DNA from: Nymphaea colorata
Lineage: Eukaryota; Streptophyta; Magnoliopsida; Nymphaeales; Nymphaeaceae
Reading direction: 5' to 3'
NCBI RefSeq assembly: GCF_008831285.2
Contig: NC_045139.1
Coordinates: 20,438,412 to 20,502,411, forward strand
Length of the DNA: 64,000 bases
Shown here: piece after piece, positions 34,266-46,844 of the stretch
Position numbering within the stretch: the first letter of the stretch is position 1
Layout: each line of letters opens with the position of its first letter
Made by a program: the position numbers and the translations under genes
Notes under the pieces: model-generated
The model's input: the letters and a program-made list of their open reading frames with translations, nothing else
Database searches by the model: none
Told to the model about the DNA's origin: nothing

Positions 34266-34460
34266 TGAAGTCGTTCCCGCCTTACTTGAGGAGTTAACCT
34301 CACATGAGAAATCACCGTCCTTCTCCGCAAGCACCAAAGAGGAACTAGAAAAGTTAACCTCCCCAGACTTTTCACCCGTCTCTGAAGCCGCTCCCGCGTT
34401 CTCTTCATCAAACTCATAAACAAGAAAGTTAGCCTCACAATAAGATAAAGTGCCTTCGGA
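34266..34460 (-). repeat. Antisense fragment of the Gypsy LTR
   Basis: This roughly 195-bp piece reads, on the minus strand, as the segment of the chromovirus LTR that is in plus orientation at about 39630-39830, 48220-48420 and elsewhere (signature on the plus strand ttacttgaggagttaacctc). It joins the broken Copia on one side and the primer-binding region of the chromovirus on the other. Confidence 0.8.
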
Positions 34461-34771
34461 TCCTACCAGTTGATGTCAGAGCCATAGGAGGATTTCTTGT
34501 TGCTGTTTTGCTGCTCGGAGACCATTGGAGGACAGCTGGTTTTCAGCTTGCTAGTCTTGGCTGGCGTAAGAGCAGTTTCGGGCAGAGTTGTGGCAGATTT
34601 TGCTCACGGGTTTCTATCAGTTTTTGAGGCAGCTTTTGACTGATTTAGCATTCAGTTTTTCAATAGTTTATGACAGACTTCACTTCAGTTTTCTAGCAGA
34701 TTTGCAGTAGCTTTCAGTTCAGCATTTAGCTGCCTTTCATTTGGTTCGCTTTTGCTTTGTGTTGCGTAGAC

Positions 34772-36266
34772 ATGGCACCACACAAGGGAAAAACAGTAGA
34801 ACCCGAAACCCATGAGGTGGAGGGTGAACAAGTCATGGTAGAGGAGACCCGTATAGTTGAGCAAGGTACTTCCTCAGGCACTAACTCCAAGTTGGACCTC
34901 ATCTTGAGCCAATTAGCCAGCTTTGACCCAATCCATAGCCCAATTAGATGGCCGGCTTCACACATTGGAGAATAAGAAGGACCCACCCCGTTCTCATACT
35001 TCTTCCTACTATCGTAGGGGGGCACCCATAGGAGCGGTGAGTGATGCTTTCTTAGATGATGCTAGGAGGGCAAGCCAACAAGGCATTGGGGTAGTTCCAC
35101 AACCACGAGCCCATACTCATATCCCCAAAACCAGCCTCCTAACCAACGCCAAATTGAACACCCTCAATTGACCAATGGGGCAACTCAACCCGGGGAGCCA
35201 ATCCATGTTGGGGAGAGAGCCAGGAGAAACAATGGGCAACCAGAGAGCCTTCATAGAGATGAGGCAAAATCAAGAAGAGCTCCAAACATGGGGCAGCATG
35301 ATGAGGAACCGAGGGGAGATCACAAGCATACCATGACTTTGGGCGGTTTTGAGGAAGAGTTGGATTGTGAGATCAATATGTTGCACGGCCAAAGAGGAGG
35401 CCAGCACCATGATGGTTTCAATCACGGACGGAGGGGCTGAAATCATGAGGAGCCATGGCTCCCTATGCCTAAGATGGATTTTCCTAAGTTTAATGGAAAA
35501 AAGGCCACGAGAATGGATCTATAAGGCCGAACAATATTTTGTGTGCTAAAACATCGTTGAAGGCCAAAAGATCATGTTAGCAAAGATGTACTTAGAAGAG
35601 GATGCCATGCAATGGTATTGTTGGTGGGAAGACTTGAATAGAGGCGCCACATGGAACCTATTTAAGGAAGACTTGTTGCTGCAATTTGGTGATACATCTT
35701 TCATTAACCATGAGATAGAGCTCAAACACCTTCTCCAAACATCTATGGTACAAGAGTACCAACGCAAGTTTGAGACTCCTACAAGCATGGTGAGAAATAG
35801 GGAGGATGAAACATTGATTTCTCACTTCATCGGGTGTCTTAACGAAGATATCCAAATTGAAATGCTCACGGATCCACCCACAGAGTTGAGGAAATGTTTT
35901 GCCTTGACACGGAAAATAGAAGAGAAGTTAAGAAGGAAAGAGGCATGGAAATGGTCTATCAAAATGAGGTTTCCCTCTAAACTCAAGTCCAATTTGGTGA
36001 AAAACGTTCCAAACTTCAAGAATGCAGAAAATAGACCAGCTTTCCATAACAATATCCCAAACAAATATATCTCGCTCCAAGAAAGAGTGGGAAGAATCAA
36101 GAAAGGATTATCCTTCAATTGTGACGACAAATGGCACGCAAGTCATAAGTGTAAACATTTCCAGCTTTATGAGGTCATTGATAGTGATGAAGATGTTGAG
36201 GAAGAAGATGAGGGCACCGAGGGCACTGTGGCAGCCAAGGTAGAAGGAGAGGCAAAGCAAAATGAA
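34772..36266 (+). pseudogene. Chromovirus gag
   Basis: It starts MAPHKGKTVEPETHEVEG. Gag pieces lie in several frames: GGFEEELDCEINMLHGQRGG, then the capsid-like MYLEEDAMQWYCWWEDLN, GATWNLFKEDLLLQFGD and VQEYQRKFETP in the 35574-36266 frame. The nucleocapsid zinc knuckle is degenerate: NCDDKWHASHKC has lost its first cysteine. An acidic tail (DSDEDVEEEDEG) follows. Capsid would package element RNA; this copy is broken by at least three frame breaks. Confidence 0.8.
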
Positions 36267-36272
36267 TAGGGT

Positions 36273-38140
36273 TTGTGTCATGCACTCACCAATATTGGGC
36301 CTAATGCTATGAAGATTGTGGGTAAGATCAACAACAAACGAGTGGTAGTTCTTCTCGATACCAGAGCAACCCACAACTTCCTCAATTCGAAGTTGGCTCA
36401 TCTAGTAGAAGGAAAGACCAATCCGCAAGCTTCTTTCAATGTTATGATAGGGAACAGATCTAAGCTCTTTGTAATGAGATTTGCAAAGATGTAAATTTGG
36501 TGATGCATAAGGTTCCTTTCAAAGTGGATCTATACCTTCTCCCAATAGGAGGTGTAGATGTGGTTCTTGAAATCCAGTGGATGAGGACCTTGGAAAAAAT
36601 ATCATGAGACTTTGACAACATGACCATGACATTTCCTAAGGAGGGTGGAGGCAAAGTCACCCTAGAGGTGATCAAACCAGACGTGGATCCTAAACCGGTC
36701 CTAAAGGCACTCATTGCTAATTAGCCTGCATATTGGTTAGTGTCCATGGTGAAGGACATTGTACCGGCCACGATAAGTGTTGAGGAGATTACTGAGGTTA
36801 TTCAGTGTGTGTTGGATCAATTTTCTACAGTCTTTATGAAGCCTAAGGGCTTACCTCCTACACGGTCTTATGATCATCGTATTACCTTGACTAGAGGGGC
36901 GGAGGCCATCAATGTGAGGCCATATCAATATGCATACAGCCAAAAGGCTGAAATTGAAAAGTTGGTCAAAGAAATGCTCGACAGTGGGGTTATTAGGCCA
37001 AGCAATAGTTCGTTTTCTTAGCCAGTCTTATTGGTCAAGAAGAAGGATGATACTTGGAGATTTTGTGTTGACTATCGTACTCTCAACGAAGCCACCATTA
37101 AAGATAAACATCATATTCTAGTCATAAATGAGTTATTGGATGAGTTGAATGGAGCTTCCTATTTTTCGAAGATGGACGTATGAGTCGGTTACCGCCAAAT
37201 TCGCATGCAAGAAGAGGATATACATAAAACAGCCTTTCGAACACATGATGGGCATCACGAGTTCCTAGTAATGCCATTCAGATTGACTAACGCACCAGCC
37301 ACATTCCAGAGGTGCATGAATGACCTCTTCCAAAGTTATCTACGAGACTATGTGTTGGTATTCTTCGACGATATACTAGTATATAGTCCAACATTAGAGA
37401 TGCATGCAAGACAGTTAGACACCGTCCTAACCATCTTGAAGGACAACCAACTATATGCTAAGATGTCTAAGTGCACCTTTGGCGAGTCATCAGTGGGATA
37501 CTTAGGGCACATCGTGTCCAAGAATGGAGTTAAAGCAGAGCCAGAGAAACTATTACCTATAGAGCAGTGGCCATTGCCCAAAGACCCCAAGGGACTACGT
37601 GGATTTTTGGGACTTACCAGTTATTATAGGCGCTTTATCAGTGGCTATGGGTCAATAGCAACACCATTGACTCATATGTTGAAGAAAGAGCCATTCCAGT
37701 GGTCCGAGAAGTCACGGGAGGCCTTCACTCAGTTGAAGGCAGCACTTATGGCAGCACCAGTGTTGACCTTGCCAGATTTTGAGAAAGAGTTTACGACTGA
37801 GATAGATGCTAGCGATGTGGGAGTTGGGGCTGTTTTGAGCCAAGAAGGGCATCCCGTTGCCTATATGTCCAAGGCCCTTACCAAACGGGCCAGGCCTCTC
37901 TCCACCTATGAAAAAGAGCTCCTTGCTATGGTGTTAGCTGTAGACAAATGGCATCCTTACCTATTGGGATGAAAGTTTGTGGTTAGGACTGACCACAACA
38001 GTTTAAAGTACATGGTGAACCAGCATGTTACCACTCATATCCAACAACGATGGCTCTCTAAGTTGTTGGGATATGACTTTACCATCGAGTACAAAAAGGG
38101 TCCAGAAAACAGCGGCAGATTCTCTATCATGTTTGAGTGA
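36273..38140 (+). pseudogene. Chromovirus protease, RT and RNase H
   Basis: The protease motif is altered (VVLLDTRATHNFLNS; the glycine of DTGA is arginine). RT runs from about 36740: [50 protein letters not shown] and the catalytic FFDDILVYS. The connection is GYLGHIVSKNGVKAEPEK and FLGLTSYYRRFI. RNase H has TEIDASDVGVGAVLSQ and STYEKELLAMV. In-frame stops occur at about 37018, 37180 and 37970. The catalytic aspartates survive, so the element decayed after it was active. Confidence 0.88.
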
Positions 38141-38369
38141 ACACATGTTATTGACACTTTCCATTGTGAGCACAAATCTATGGGACCAGATCACGTTAGA
38201 TCAAGAAGCTGAGGATAGCACTAGATTGCTAAAGGCATCCATCACACAGAATCTGGGATCCATTCCCAACTACACAATGCGTGGGAGACTCTTATGCCGC
38301 AAAGGCCGGGTTGTGATACCCAAGCAGTCCACCTTGAGGGACGAACTGATTAGGCATTTTTCACAAGTC

Positions 38370-39579
38370 GGCCACATCTGGTCATGAGGGAGTGACCAAG
38401 ACCATAGGCAGGATCAAACCCCAATTCTGGTGCGAGAGCCTGAAGGCTGATGTTTAAAGGTTTGTGCGTGACTGTCAGATATGTCAGAGGGAGAAATATG
38501 GGGCGGTCAGACCTCCAGGGCATCTAGTTCCTTTGCCCATTCCTACGTAGCCATGGAGAGTTGTCTCTATGGATTTCATAGAGGCTATGCCGAGGTCCGA
38601 AGGGAAAGAGTCAATGATGGTGGTAGTAGATCGACTAACAAAGTATGCTCACTTCGTACCCTTACCATGTTTGTACCCGGTCCCCTAGTTGCAACAGTGT
38701 ATCATGATCACGTGGGGAAGCTCCACAGAATGCCCAATACCATCATGAGTGATCGAGATTCGATCTTCTTAGGGACATTTTCGCAAGAATACATGTGTCT
38801 AGTAGGGACCACTCTACATTTCAACACTGCTCACCATCCACAGACCGATGGATAGAGTGAGGTAGTGAACAGGACGCAAGAGATGTATCTGAGATGTTAT
38901 GCTGGGACGCAGCCCAACACTTGGGTTAGACATTTATTATGGGCGGAATGGTCTTATAACACCAGCCTCCACTTGAGCATGGGAGTCACTCCATACGAGG
39001 CAGTGTATGGGTTTCCACCACTCACTATCCCACGTTATGAGAAGGGGACAGCCACAGATGATGATCTTGGTAGCACTCTTCGCACTAGGGAAGAGATTCT
39101 TGATCACTTAAACTGAACATTGCGAAGGCCAAAAACCGAATGAGACAGTTCTACAACAAGGGTCGGAAAGACAGGGAGTTCAGTGTAGGTGACTATGTAT
39201 GGCTGAAGTGACTTCCGTTCAAACAGAAATCTTTATTGGGGCAGCCCTATTCAAAGCTTCTCCCAAAATACTATGGTCCTTTCCAAGTGCTTCAATGTAT
39301 TGGGAAGACTGCTTATCGAATCGCCTTGCCACTGGCTGCCCAAGTACATCCCATATTCAACGTAACTCGATTGAAGCCACATCATGGACCTCTTCCAGGA
39401 TGTACAGAACAATTCCAGACCAACAGCCTACTCCATATCGAATCCTTAAACACCAGTATGCTTTGAGACATGGAAGGCAACATCATGAAGTGTTGATTGA
39501 GTGGGAAGGTCCAAATGGTGGGACACCATGGGAGGAGTTGTATCATATTTGCCTCTGTTTCCCTGAATCACGAGCTTAG
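38370..39579 (+). pseudogene. Chromovirus integrase and chromodomain
   Basis: The zinc-binding segment (RDCQICQREKYGAVR) is followed by core remnants (VVSMDFIEAMP, VVVDRLTKYAHFVPLP, THHPQTDG-type motif at 38835-38855 next to a stop). The C-terminal half reads LRCYAGTQPNTWVRHLLWAE and GVTPYEAVYGFPP. The chromodomain is at about 39440-39570 (RHGRQHHEVLIEWEGPNG, TPWEEL). Many frameshifts. A second, partly better preserved copy of the same region is on the minus strand at 49960-50790. Confidence 0.82.
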
Positions 39580-39582
39580 GGA

Positions 39583-40774
39583 TGATACGAGCCTACCTAG
39601 AGCTCGTACATCCTATGTGGGTACCTTCGCCAAAGGCACTTTATCTTATTGTGAGGCTAACTTTCTTGTTTATGAGTTTGACGAAGAGAACGTGGGAGCG
39701 GCTTCAGAGATGGGTGAAAAGTTTAGGGAGGTTAACTTTTATAGTTCCTCTTTGGTGCTAGTAGAGAAGGATAGTGATTTTTCATGTGAGGTTAACTCCT
39801 CAAGTAAGGTGGGAACGGCTTCAAGCGACTATGGCATGCTTTTGCATTGTGAGGTTAACCTTCAAGCGTAGAGCAGTTTGGAGCGAAGTGAAAGACGCAT
39901 TGAAAACCCTTATGAGGTTAAGAATGCGAGGTTTGAAGAAGACCTACGTGACTCTAACCTAGGAGATTTAGACTCACTATGTCTAGGTGAAGAAGACCTA
40001 GGCAACTTCAGCCTAGAAGAAGGTGGGCTCGGCATAGAGAGGAGCGGAGGACAGCCTAGGACGACCTAGGCGGACTGAGTCGGACCCATTTCATGGTTCA
40101 CATTGCAAAGCTCAGGCGGAACCTGGTCTAGGTGGGGCTTCGGCCCAAATTCAGACTTTGACTTTTCCTTTATTTGACTTTTGATTCAAAGACTCGTTTC
40201 ATTGCTTTTGTACCGTTTTCTTTATTTGATTTGGTTTAGATTGCATCTCATATCAAGACATTGTAAGAACCGGTTTGGCACATGTATATAAGGCAAAACC
40301 GAGACATTCCTCTCATTCTTGATCAATGAAAAAGTAGCATTCTCTTTCTTCCATGCGTGGAGAGTTCTTTGGTCCCTAGGACGTGGCTCTTTGAGCACTA
40401 CACCACAATACTCACCAAGCCGTGAGGATAATGGAGTTATTCGATCGATTAATGGCTGCCGATAGCCATTAGCAACGAAGATCAACATCATTCTTGAACC
40501 AAGGAGTTCTTGGATAGGCAGCCGTGCCTTCACCTTGAGCACGAAGGTGTGGAGAGGCGTCTGCAACTATAGGGTGTTGAAGAAGGTGTTCAGCCCGTGG
40601 TTCTGGCCAACATCATCTTCAACCTTGACATCCAGCGAGTGCTCATCCTGAAGCTAAGTTTTTCGTCTTCCTAAATACTTACCGGAGGAGTTCTCGGTTT
40701 CACCTTGATCACGACATCAACGTATCTTCCATCCTTGCATTCGAGTTCATCTTGTCTAACTAGGATTGGAGATG
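39583..40774 (+). repeat. Chromovirus LTR, copy 1
   Basis: It starts tgatacgagcctacctagag, directly after the chromodomain stop. It contains a TATA box (TATATAAGG, 40285-40293) followed by gatcaatgaaaaagtagcattctc, the probable R region and polyadenylation area. Similarity to the copy at 44333-45449 ends around gattggagatg, so the exact 3' end is inferred from where the copies diverge. The polypurine tract seen before other copies is deleted here. Confidence 0.75.
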
Positions 40775-42961
40775 TAAGACCCACGATTTCTCTTTCCTTA
40801 TTTATTTGGAAACCATTAAAAATGGTAGACTAAATGATTGAAACTATCAAGGGGAAAATGTTGGAAAGAAACGAATGTGTTGCCTAGAATAAACCTGATT
40901 GAGAGTAAGTAACTGAAAAGATTAAATGGCAAGAGGGAAAACTAAAAACTCATTCATTTCTAGAGAGAAACTGAAAACAAAATTTGTATGACAAGGAGGG
41001 AGGCCTTGTAGAGGGTGTATTTAACCCTATTTTACAGCAATTAATCATTCCTTTTGCTGCAGCTATAGAGGGGAACGTCCAATAGCAGGGAATTCGAGAG
41101 AAAGGGAAGGAGAGTTTCTCACTTCTGCTCTCTTGCGGTTGAGATCAAGGAAAAGAACCAAAAGCATAGAGGTTGCTGCTGGAAATTTATCTCGGATTTA
41201 AAAAGGTATGGGGAATATTCAGTTATGCATGTATCATGAAGCCTGTGTATTTTGAGTTCTTATAGATATGTATACATGTGAATCTATGTATCTATACGCC
41301 TAGAAAGAAATAGACGTGTGAGGCATTGCATGTTGGAATGATATTTCATGCACTTAGTTCTAGCTATCTCTGATTTCCTATATGCATGTTTTATAGATAT
41401 GCACGTTGGATATAGAATAGATATGAATAGAGGTGTGAGGTATCGTATGCTGGAACTGATAAGCAGTGCTCTTGGTCTCAGCTATCTCTGATTTCTTGAA
41501 AATGAAAATATATAAATGCATGTATGAGATGAAATTAAATGTGTACAGAAAGTAAACAAGGTATATTGAGGGCAATACCGTGAAACTCGGCCTAGTTAAA
41601 TGCCCTCAGGCGACTCCTGTTTCAGGCGTCACTCAGGGAGGACAGAAATCGCAGAATATTTAAAAATCAATGCTATCTCCCATTCTAAAGAAACTTGGGC
41701 AGATTGTTCCTATAAAATTTCATAATTTTTTGAGCCGCCGATAAAAAGATATGAATTTTTGAGTTACTGTCTGTCACTGGAGTGTTTTCTGTGATGAAAG
41801 TCTGAAAACTACATCGGATCTCGGCGACCAGCGTTGTCAGCTCCGGTATCAGAAAATAACGAGTAAGAACTCCTTGGATTTGTCTGCTCCTGAAGATTAC
41901 TCCTGTAAAGTTTCATAATTTTTGGGTGAGCGGTTGAGGAGATACAGATTTTTGAGTAATTGCATGTCGTTGGAATGCTTCTCTGTGAAATCAGAAACTG
42001 AACCATTTTTCGGCGACCGATGCTGTCAGCTCCGGTGTCAGAAAATGTCGAGTAAGATCTCATTGGATTCATCCGATTCTGAAGATTATCTCTATAAAAT
42101 TTCAAAAATTTTGCAGAAACCGATGAAGAGATATGAATTTTTGAATGACCGCCTGTCACTAGAGAGCTTTCTGCAACGGCTGAAGAACCGACGACAGGAT
42201 AGTTGTCCCTTGTGCCTACCCTCGTCAAATTCTGCTGGAGGGCAGGTTTGGGATTTGATCGTAAGTCCATCGGGGTCCTTCCGACCAAAAAAAAAAATTA
42301 GAGTACTTGTATCATAAAAAGAGTTTTTTATAAATTTGTTTGCAATTTCGGTGGAAAAACAAAATTTTATGTTTCATTGCTCCTTGATGCCCTTAGTTTG
42401 GTTTAAAATTTCAAACAAAGGGTTCTGAAAATAAAGTCAAAAATTAGAGGAGGAAAGTCAGATTTTGAGAATTTAAAAATTTAAAGTTGTGCCTCTAAAT
42501 GATTATTATAATATTATTATTTGAGATTTCTGGACGTGATATTCCTTGTGTTGTTTCCTCGTTGTTCTACTTTGCTTTGTTTGGGTGGTGGGGGAATATA
42601 CTTCATACGTATATTACAAAGGTTGTCCCCACTTACCACTTCCTAGAAATTGAAAATGACTTATTGCTTTTGTCTAGGAAATAGAGCCTGAGGGTGTTTT
42701 TTGTAAGAGGTAATAGATGATGTCTAGTGATGATAAACCCTCACATTCGAATTTCGAAGGTGAAACGTGGACTGTGTATGCATTGGTATATGCGAGTGCG
42801 AGCTTGTGTTTTGCCCAGTGTTTGGTTTCGTCCCAAGAGGTAGTGGTGCACGTGAGCACACTGTTGTCGCACACTCCTTTGTCTGCACTGGAGGGCCCAT
42901 AGGGTATTGAGCAGCACAAGGGTCTAGGATTTTACTGTTTTTGTTGGAGAGCAAGGCGTCT
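40775..42961. other. Non-coding region between LTR copies, with tandem repeat
   Basis: No retroelement protein is encoded. It holds the 190-bp tandem repeat (41710-42210). The remainder is AT-rich, and I could not match it to the spacer at 45450-46844. Confidence 0.45.
41710..42210. repeat. Tandem repeat, period about 190 bp, 2.5 copies
   Basis: Each unit begins ctataaaatttcataattt or similar (near 41710, 41903, 42092), then gagatatgaatttttga, gcctgtcactgga, ggcgaccgatgctgtcagctc and gattctgaagatta. Copies differ at many positions. The same wording (gagatatgaat, ttgaa, agaaccg) recurs in the leader of the Copia elements near 60780 and 63800, suggesting retroelement leader DNA. Confidence 0.75.
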
Positions 42962-44332
42962 CCTGGTTCGTGTGAGGAAGGAGGTGTCCACCATTGGAGT
43001 TCGAGTGAATCAACCAAGGAGTCGAGGAGAAAAAGGAGCATACCGACCGGAATCCGAACTACATACCTTGCCAGAGCTTCTACCCTTCGCCGGAAAAGAG
43101 GAAGACATGCGTGCTTAGGCGCTTCCTAGGCTTACTTTCCCCTATCTACGTCCTAGGGGTCATGTGCATAACCGGTGAATTGCAATTACACTCTTGAACT
43201 CAATTCCATGTTCATCTAGAAATTGATTGCTTTCCATTTCGTATCTATTATCCGATCCTTGAGGATGGACGTGGCTGGTTCGTAGGCTTAGAAGAGGTCG
43301 TGTAAGGTGGAGAAAGAGCTTAATCTTGAGGATAGCCTCAACGTCTGCCGGCACTCCGGCAATCACATCCACCATTCATTACAAAGTCCAGGGTTTGATT
43401 GGTCTCACGGGTGAAGGCTTTCCTCTACTAGAAGTTGATTTCTTGTTATCTTCTAAACTTTAATACTTGCTGGTTTTCCTACGTCATATTGATTCCAGCC
43501 AAGGGAACACGAGGCTTCAACCACTATCCATGGGTGTGGGTGTCTTGCTGCCCGGGAGAAAAGGAACCGCATCCGTCGGGCGAAATCGATGATAGCTTCC
43601 CCCAATCGACACATTGTTCTACTCTTGGGGTTTGATTGGTAATCAGGTGAAGATAACCACTTCTTTTTAAGTTTTTTCCTTGATAGATCAGTGATATACT
43701 TTGTATCTTTTGATTCTAATCAAGGAGGAGACCGCTGCCCGGATCTCGAAGGAAGAGGAATACCGGAGAGCAACCTACTCGTTGCTGGTTTCTCATCTCT
43801 GGTGCGCACGTGGAGACCCCATGCGTGGCCTTAGGAGGGATATTCTGGTTCACCCTATAGAACTGTGGGCTGGGTGTTTTGTTTCAAGCTGTCTTTGGAT
43901 AAAGTGATTGGCTGGGGTCCCTCTAAGGCCGTGGGCTGAGGACACGATTCCTGATTCACTAAGTCTACCTAGGGTTAAGGGTGTGGCTTGGAAGGATGGG
44001 GATTGCATGACAGGATGGTTTGGTGAATGGAATGTATGTTGAGTGCGGAGCAAATTTTATGAACGTTATGGTTGTATTAAGCCTCACCTACATTTTAGCT
44101 TCTTGTAGTAGGTCCTAGCGGGGTTTGGGGAAGACACAAATGTACTCACTTGACCTATTTTAAGCCGGGGTGACTGTTCGGCAGGAACCATCCTTTGTAT
44201 TAACATTTAAATCCTATTTGCAACAACCTCCTCCTAGATCTTGGAGAGGGATCAACATCGGCATCTTGTGTTTCATTGGCCGCAACAGGTTCAATCCTAC
44301 TAGGGAGGAGCTCGATCTGAGGGGGGTGGGGT
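42962..44332 (+). repeat. Direct repeat X, copy 1, ending in polypurine tract
   Basis: Matches 46845-48172 closely over its whole length (starting tgtgaggaaggaggtgtccac). It has no long ORF and no retroelement motif. It ends gaggggggtgggg (44319-44331), a polypurine tract, and is followed directly by the chromovirus-type LTR. This is the arrangement of the 3' internal end of a non-autonomous LTR element. Confidence 0.75.
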
Positions 44333-45449
44333 TGATACGAGCCTACCTAGAGCGTACATCCCATGTGGGTACTTTTGCCAAAGGCACTTTATCTTATTGT
44401 GAGGCTAACTTTCTTTTTTATGAGTTTGACAAAGAGAACACATGAACGACTTCGAAGACGGGTGAAAAGTCTAGGGAGGTTAAATTTTCTAGTTCCTCTT
44501 TGGCGCTTGCGGGGAAGGATGGTGATTTCTAGTTCCTCAAGTAAGGCGGGAACAACTTCAAGCGACTATGGCATGCTTTTGCATTGTGTGGTTAATCCTC
44601 AAGCATGGAGCGGTTTGGAGCAAAGTGGAAGATGCATTGAAAACCTTGTGAGGCTAAGAAAGTGAGGTTTGAGGAAGACCTAGGTGACAATAAACTAGGA
44701 GACTTAGACTCACTATGTCTTGGTGAAGAAGACCTAGGCAAGTTCAGAGTAGAAGAAGGTGGGCTCGGACCCATTTCATGGTTCACATTGCAAAGCTCAG
44801 GCGGAACCTGGTCTAGGTGGGGCTTCGGCCCAAATTTAGACTTTGACTTTTCCTTTAAACTTTTGATTCAAAGACTCGTTTTATTGCTTTTGTACCATTT
44901 TCTTTATTTGATTCGGTTTAGATTGTGTCTCATCTCGTGACATTGTAAGAACCGGTTTGGCACGTGTATATAAGGCAAAACCGAGACTTTTTTCTCATTT
45001 TTGATCAATGAAAAAGTAGCATTCTCTTTCCTTCACGCGTGGAGAGTTCTTTGGCCCCAGGGCTCTTTGAACACTACACCGCAATACTCACAAAGCCATG
45101 AGGATAATGGAGTTCTTCGATCGATTAATGGCTGCTGGTTGCCATTAGCAACGAAGATCAATATCGTTCCCGAACCAAGGAGTCCTTGGATAGGCAGTCG
45201 TTCCTTCACCTTGAGCACGAAGGTATGGAGAGGCATCTGCACTATAAGGTGTTGAAGAATGTGTTCAGTCCGTGGTTCTGGACAGCATCATCTTCAACCT
45301 TGGCATCCGGCGAGAACTCATCCCAAAGCTAGGTTTTCCATCTTCCTATATACTTAGCGGAAGAGTTCTCGGTTTCAGCTTGTTCACGACATCAACGTAT
45401 CTTCCATTCTTGCATTCGAGTTCATCTTGTCTAACTACGATTGAAGATG
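44333..45449 (+). repeat. Chromovirus-type LTR, copy A
   Basis: Starts tgatacgagcctacctagag. The TATA box TATATAAGG is at 44967-44975. It is the same LTR family as 39583-40774 but with separate small indels. It is preceded by repeat X rather than by integrase/chromodomain coding. Its end is set where similarity to copy 1 stops. Confidence 0.75.
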
Positions 45450-46844
45450 CGGCATTGAGTGAAGAGGGAGATGCTATCGTGGGTAGCTCCAAAGGAAGAA
45501 GGAAGCATCCAATTGTTCATCTTGAATAATTCCTAAATTCTGATTTTCCTAAGGAATATCACCGATGGGATAAGGCGTTCTAGATCCTTATTGAAGATCC
45601 AATCTTTTGAAGGAAGGATGTGGAATGAGGAAGAAGAAAAAAGGAAGAGGAAACAACTCGCAGAAGGGAGTAGAGAAAACGCGCGGAGAGAAGATCTCGG
45701 TTTTCTGCAGGAGTGCGCCAGATCAAATCCCTGATCAGAGACCAATTTCTGGAGATTTTCCAGGAGATTCAGCGTGTGCCATAGCTCGTTGGAAAGCTCT
45801 CGTCAGCCTCTCTGACATACTCAAACTTCAGGGATATCAGAGCACAGAAAGGCATCCAAATCTGGAGAGAAAGTTGACTGTTTTTGCCACCACCACTCAA
45901 ACAAGTCGCCGCAGTACCGCCAAATAAATCGGCTGTTTCTGGCAAACCACTAAGAGTTTTTAGGCGAGTCATATACCATTGGATTTGTAATCAAAACTGC
46001 TACAACATTCTAAAATTTCACGGTGATCGGAGTTCGTTTGCCTGTCGAAACTTCATCTGCAAGTTGCTGCCAGTCGCTGGCCTGATCACTGGAATCCATG
46101 GAGTGAACGAGAATTCTGGCAAACATCCCGACCAGATCAAGCCATTTCCAGCCAGTTCGTGACCTTGGGTGAATAATTCCTATTCTATTGCTTAAAGTTA
46201 ATTTTCTTATTTGATTAAACATATTGTAAGGTCAAATTTGTCCAAGCTAGGTTGCATCAACCCTAGCGCCGCATTTGAAAAGGAAAGTGCTTCACGCCAA
46301 AGAAGGAAACCCTTGGGCACTGCTCCACCTCCGTCATCCCTTTGGCGATATTCTTGGCAAGGGATTAGCTGCTAAATCCATGGAAGACAAGTGTCACTTG
46401 GATGGGAAGAGTGCCAACCAGCTGGTCAACTCATTTGCAGTGGAATAGGAAAGAAAGAAGGACACACGCCACTTCACCACTATTCCTAAAAGGAAGGAAC
46501 GAATCTTGCTCAACCGGTTTCTACTATCTTGGGAAGGAGATCTCATGCACCTAGGTTCATTGAACCAGGACCAATTAGGATAAGGAAGGAGCTAAGTGGC
46601 GACATCCTAGAGTGCCACGTAGAGGGGGATCAGCTCGCACAATTAAGGGAGATCAACTTTCCTAAATCGTCTCCAACAATTAAGGAAATGATCAATCCAC
46701 CGGCTAGGTGCATTGAACCTAGACTTCTTCCAACTAAGGCAAGGAGATTTGCGCGATCCTTGGAGATCATCTTCAACCAATAAGGAGATTCTACCAGCAA
46801 TCGAGGAAGGGAATCTCGTCCAAGTTTGGGAGCTTCTATCCATA
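45450..46844. other. Non-coding spacer between LTR A and repeat X copy 2
   Basis: About 1.4 kb with short ORFs only. If LTR A and LTR B are the two LTRs of one non-autonomous element, this would be its 5' internal part. I did not recognise a primer-binding site next to LTR A. Confidence 0.4.

Larger units (their letters stand above)
34461..39582 (+). mobile_element. Ty3/Gypsy chromovirus, internal region
   Basis: The order is leader with a primer-site-like TGATGTCAGAGCC (34471-34483), gag, protease, RT, RNase H, integrase and a C-terminal chromodomain, then the LTR. The chromodomain places it among the chromoviruses, which use it to target histone-marked chromatin. Coding is broken by many stops. 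The 5' LTR in sense orientation is missing. Confidence 0.88.
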
